Source of the DNA: Amycolatopsis tolypomycina
GTDB lineage: Bacteria; Actinomycetota; Actinomycetes; Mycobacteriales; Pseudonocardiaceae
Reading direction: 5' to 3'
DNA: 64,000 bases
NCBI RefSeq assembly: GCF_900105945.1
Contig: NZ_FNSO01000004.1
Span: 1,488,001 to 1,552,000 of the forward strand
Every line of letters begins with the position of its first letter. Positions within the stretch are counted from its first letter, which is position 1. Below the pieces are notes generated by a model. It had not been told where the DNA came from and ran no database searches. It saw nothing but the letters and a program-made list of their open reading frames with translations. Shown in pieces: positions 62,300-64,000 of this stretch. A program made the position numbers and the translations under genes.

Positions 62300-62384
62300 C
62301 CGCAACCCGACCCCGGTACCGGACGTCCTCCTTCCGAGGACGTGCGGTGTACTGACGACGACAGTTTGTCCGGATCGGGATTGG

Positions 62385-63599
62385 GTGATGGTGATGACGT
62401 ACCGTGGCGACGACGGCGGGCGCCGGATGCCACCGCCCCGGCCGCCGGCCGGCCGCCCCCGTGACCACCAGCGCGCGCAGATGATGCCGCTGCCCGGGCG
62501 GGGCCGCAGCCCGTACGACGAGCGCACCCGCCCGATGGGCACCCGCGAGCCGGAGTACGCGCCGCCCCCGCCGCCGCGCCAGGACCCGCCGCGCCGCCCG
62601 GTGGACGACGAGTACCCGCCGTCCCGCCCGCCACGCCGTCGCCGCCGGTGGAGCTTCGGCAAGGTGCTGGGCGCCCTGGTGCTGGTGTTCGTCGTGTTCC
62701 TCGCCGGCATCTGGGTCTACCTCGAGTTCTCGATCAAGCGGGTCGACGCGCTGGCCGACTACTCCGGGCGCCCGGTGGCCGCGTCCGGTACCAACTGGCT
62801 GATCGTCGGCTCGGACAGCCGCGAAGGCCTGACCGCGGAGGACGAGGAGCGGCTCGCCACCGGCGACGTCGCCGCGGCGGGTGGCGGGCAGCGCACCGAC
62901 ACGATCATGGTCGCGCACATCCCGGACAACAGCACCAAGCCGACGCTGCTGTCGTTGCCGCGCGACTCGCAGGTGTCGATTCCCGGGCACGGCAAGAACA
63001 AGATCAACGCGGCGTTCTCGATCGGCGGGCCGAAGCTGCTGGCCCAGACCGTCGAAGGCGCGACCGGGCTGCACATCGACCACTACGCGGAGATCGGCTT
63101 CGGCGGGTTCGCCAAGATCGTCGACGCGATCGGCGGCGTCGACATGTGCATCGACAAGGACATGAACGACACCATGACCGGCATCAGCATCAAGGCCGGC
63201 TGCCAGTCGCTCGACGGGCGCTCGGCGCTCGGCTTCGTCCGCATGCGCCACAGCGCGGCGACCCCGCGTTCGGACCTCGACCGCGTCGCCAACCAGCGCA
63301 AGTTCATCGGCGCGCTGGTCAGCCAGATCGCCAGCCCCGGCACCCTGCTCAACCCGTTCGACTTCTTCCCGCTGCTGTCCTCGGCGCCGGACGCGCTGAC
63401 CATGGACTCGGGCGACCACGTGCACAACCTCGCCGGCCTGGCGATGGCGATGCGCGGCATCTCCTCCGGCGGCGTGGTGACGACGACGGTGCCGGTGACC
63501 AGCGGCTCGGCGGAGAACTGGGACAAGGCCAAGTCGAAGCAGCTGTTCGACGCGCTGAAGAACGACACCGAGGTCCCGGACAGCGTGATCGTGAATTGA
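62385..63599 (+). CDS. LytR-CpsA-Psr (LCP) family cell-wall polymer transferase
   Basis: Membrane-anchored enzyme that attaches arabinogalactan or other polymers to peptidoglycan in actinobacteria. 404 residues: Arg/Pro-rich cytoplasmic N-terminus of about 88 residues, one membrane span (VLGALVLVFVVFLAGIWVYL) near 92-112, then the LCP domain: IVGSDSREG, GGGQRTDTIMVAHI, LSLPRDSQVSIPGHGKNKIN, and the polar block ALGFVRMRHSAATPRSDLDR near residue 285 with pyrophosphate-binding Arg. Start GTG 62385 or ATG 62388; the ribosome site is weak. Standalone gene. Confidence 0.93.
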   Translation: MMVMTYRGDDGGRRMPPPRPPAGRPRDHQRAQMMPLPGRGRSPYDERTRPMGTREPEYAPPPPPRQDPPRRPVDDEYPPSRPPRRRRRWSFGKVLGALVLVFVVFLAGIWVYLEFSIKRVDALADYSGRPVAASGTNWLIVGSDSREGLTAEDEERLATGDVAAAGGGQRTDTIMVAHIPDNSTKPTLLSLPRDSQVSIPGHGKNKINAAFSIGGPKLLAQTVEGATGLHIDHYAEIGFGGFAKIVDAIGGVDMCIDKDMNDTMTGISIKAGCQSLDGRSALGFVRMRHSAATPRSDLDRVANQRKFIGALVSQIASPGTLLNPFDFFPLLSSAPDALTMDSGDHVHNLAGLAMAMRGISSGGVVTTTVPVTSGSAENWDKAKSKQLFDALKNDTEVPDSVIVN

Positions 63600-63627
63600 T
63601 TCGCGCCTGACGTCTCGGCCGGGGACC

Positions 63628-64000
63628 ATGAACCGCATGGAAACCCCGGCCGAGACCTACCGCGACGGTGACCTGACGCTGACCCGCTGGCACCCCGGCG
63701 ACCGCACGGTGCTGACGGCCGCCGTCAGCGGGTCGCTGGCGCACCTGGGCGAGTTCCTGAACTGGGCCACCGGCGGGTACACCGACGACGACTCGGCCGA
63801 GTTCCTCCGGCGCACGTCGAACAGCTGGGAGAACGGCGAAGCGTACGAATACGCTGTGCGGCTGGACTCCGAAGTGGCCGGCGGCATCGGCGTGATGCAG
63901 CGCGACGGCGGCGTCGAGATCGGCTACTGGCTCGCGCTCGGGTTCGTCGGCCGCGGCCTGATGACCCGGTCGGTCACCCTGCTGACCGAGGAGGCGTTCC
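63628..64000 (+). CDS. GNAT acetyltransferase (RimJ/RimL-like), 3' end cut
   Basis: 124 codons visible, open to the window edge. Start MNRMETPAETYRDGDLTLTR; strand VAGGIGVMQRDGGVEIGYWL then FVGRGLMTRSVTLLTEEAF, the Q/RxxGxG/A acetyl-CoA motif (VGRGLMT) of RimL-type acetyltransferases. The second ATG (63637) is an alternative. About half to two thirds of the usual 180 residues is present. Function could be N-terminal or small-molecule acetylation. Confidence 0.85.
   Translation, partial: MNRMETPAETYRDGDLTLTRWHPGDRTVLTAAVSGSLAHLGEFLNWATGGYTDDDSAEFLRRTSNSWENGEAYEYAVRLDSEVAGGIGVMQRDGGVEIGYWLALGFVGRGLMTRSVTLLTEEAF

Overview
The window is very GC-rich, densely packed DNA with GTG and TTG starts and many ATGA/GTGA overlaps, typical of an actinomycete. 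A conserved block, zwf-pgi-tal-tkt / ctaB / qor / ctaA / ABC transporter / mptB / sufRBDCSUT / ABC-F, follows the gene order I recall around Rv1447c-Rv1473 of Mycobacterium tuberculosis. The 30-bp palindromic repeats and overall gene style suggest a Pseudonocardiaceae member, most likely Amycolatopsis (inference, not proven). I saw no rRNA, tRNA, CRISPR array, prophage or transposase gene.

Layout. 1-6.3 kb: pentose-phosphate operon on the minus strand (tkt, tal, pgi, zwf; zwf runs off the left edge). 6.5-17.5 kb: ctaB, two unknown small proteins, a HelD-like helicase, an FKBP lipoprotein, qor, an ATP-grasp protein, three unknown or small membrane proteins, a fatty-acid desaturase and ctaA. 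17.6-21.1 kb: a two-gene ABC transporter and an MptB-type mannosyltransferase. 21.2-27.6 kb: the suf Fe-S assembly operon with its repressor SufR and a candidate operator overlapping the sufR start.

27.7-51.3 kb is more accessory: YnfA, a signal-peptidase-like protein lacking both catalytic residues, a UbiB-type kinase, a two-component system, the sulfate-activation genes cysD and cysN-cysC, and divergent from them a four-gene operon (SnoaL-like, DUF1214-like, SDR, sulfotransferase). Then come a macrolide-type glycosyltransferase with a TetR regulator, an EAL-CBS-GGDEF protein, an ArsR/AHSA1 pair, a PASTA lipoprotein, a dGTPase-like enzyme, a large secreted serine protease and an acVLRF1-type release factor. 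51.3-64 kb: ABC-F ATPase, small HTH protein, polyprenyl-sugar type mannosyltransferase, F420-dependent oxidoreductase with MarR regulator, ABC exporter, beta-lactamase-like hydrolase, SIS-domain protein, alpha/beta hydrolase, cyclopropane-fatty-acid synthase, LytR-CpsA-Psr protein and a truncated GNAT acetyltransferase.

Genome-scale signals. (1) A mosaic 30-bp palindromic repeat family occurs at three intergenic sites (17.6, 42.1, 50.5 kb). (2) A second family with a 21-bp period and core GACWCGCGTGATY occurs at 47.2 and 58.1 kb and forms the last codons of a neighbouring gene. (3) At least fifteen genes have a TANNNT box 6-7 nt before the start codon, so leaderless transcription appears to be common here. 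(4) Perfect palindromes sit between the -35 and -10 boxes of cysD and arsR, and paired palindromes control the LLM/MarR pair.
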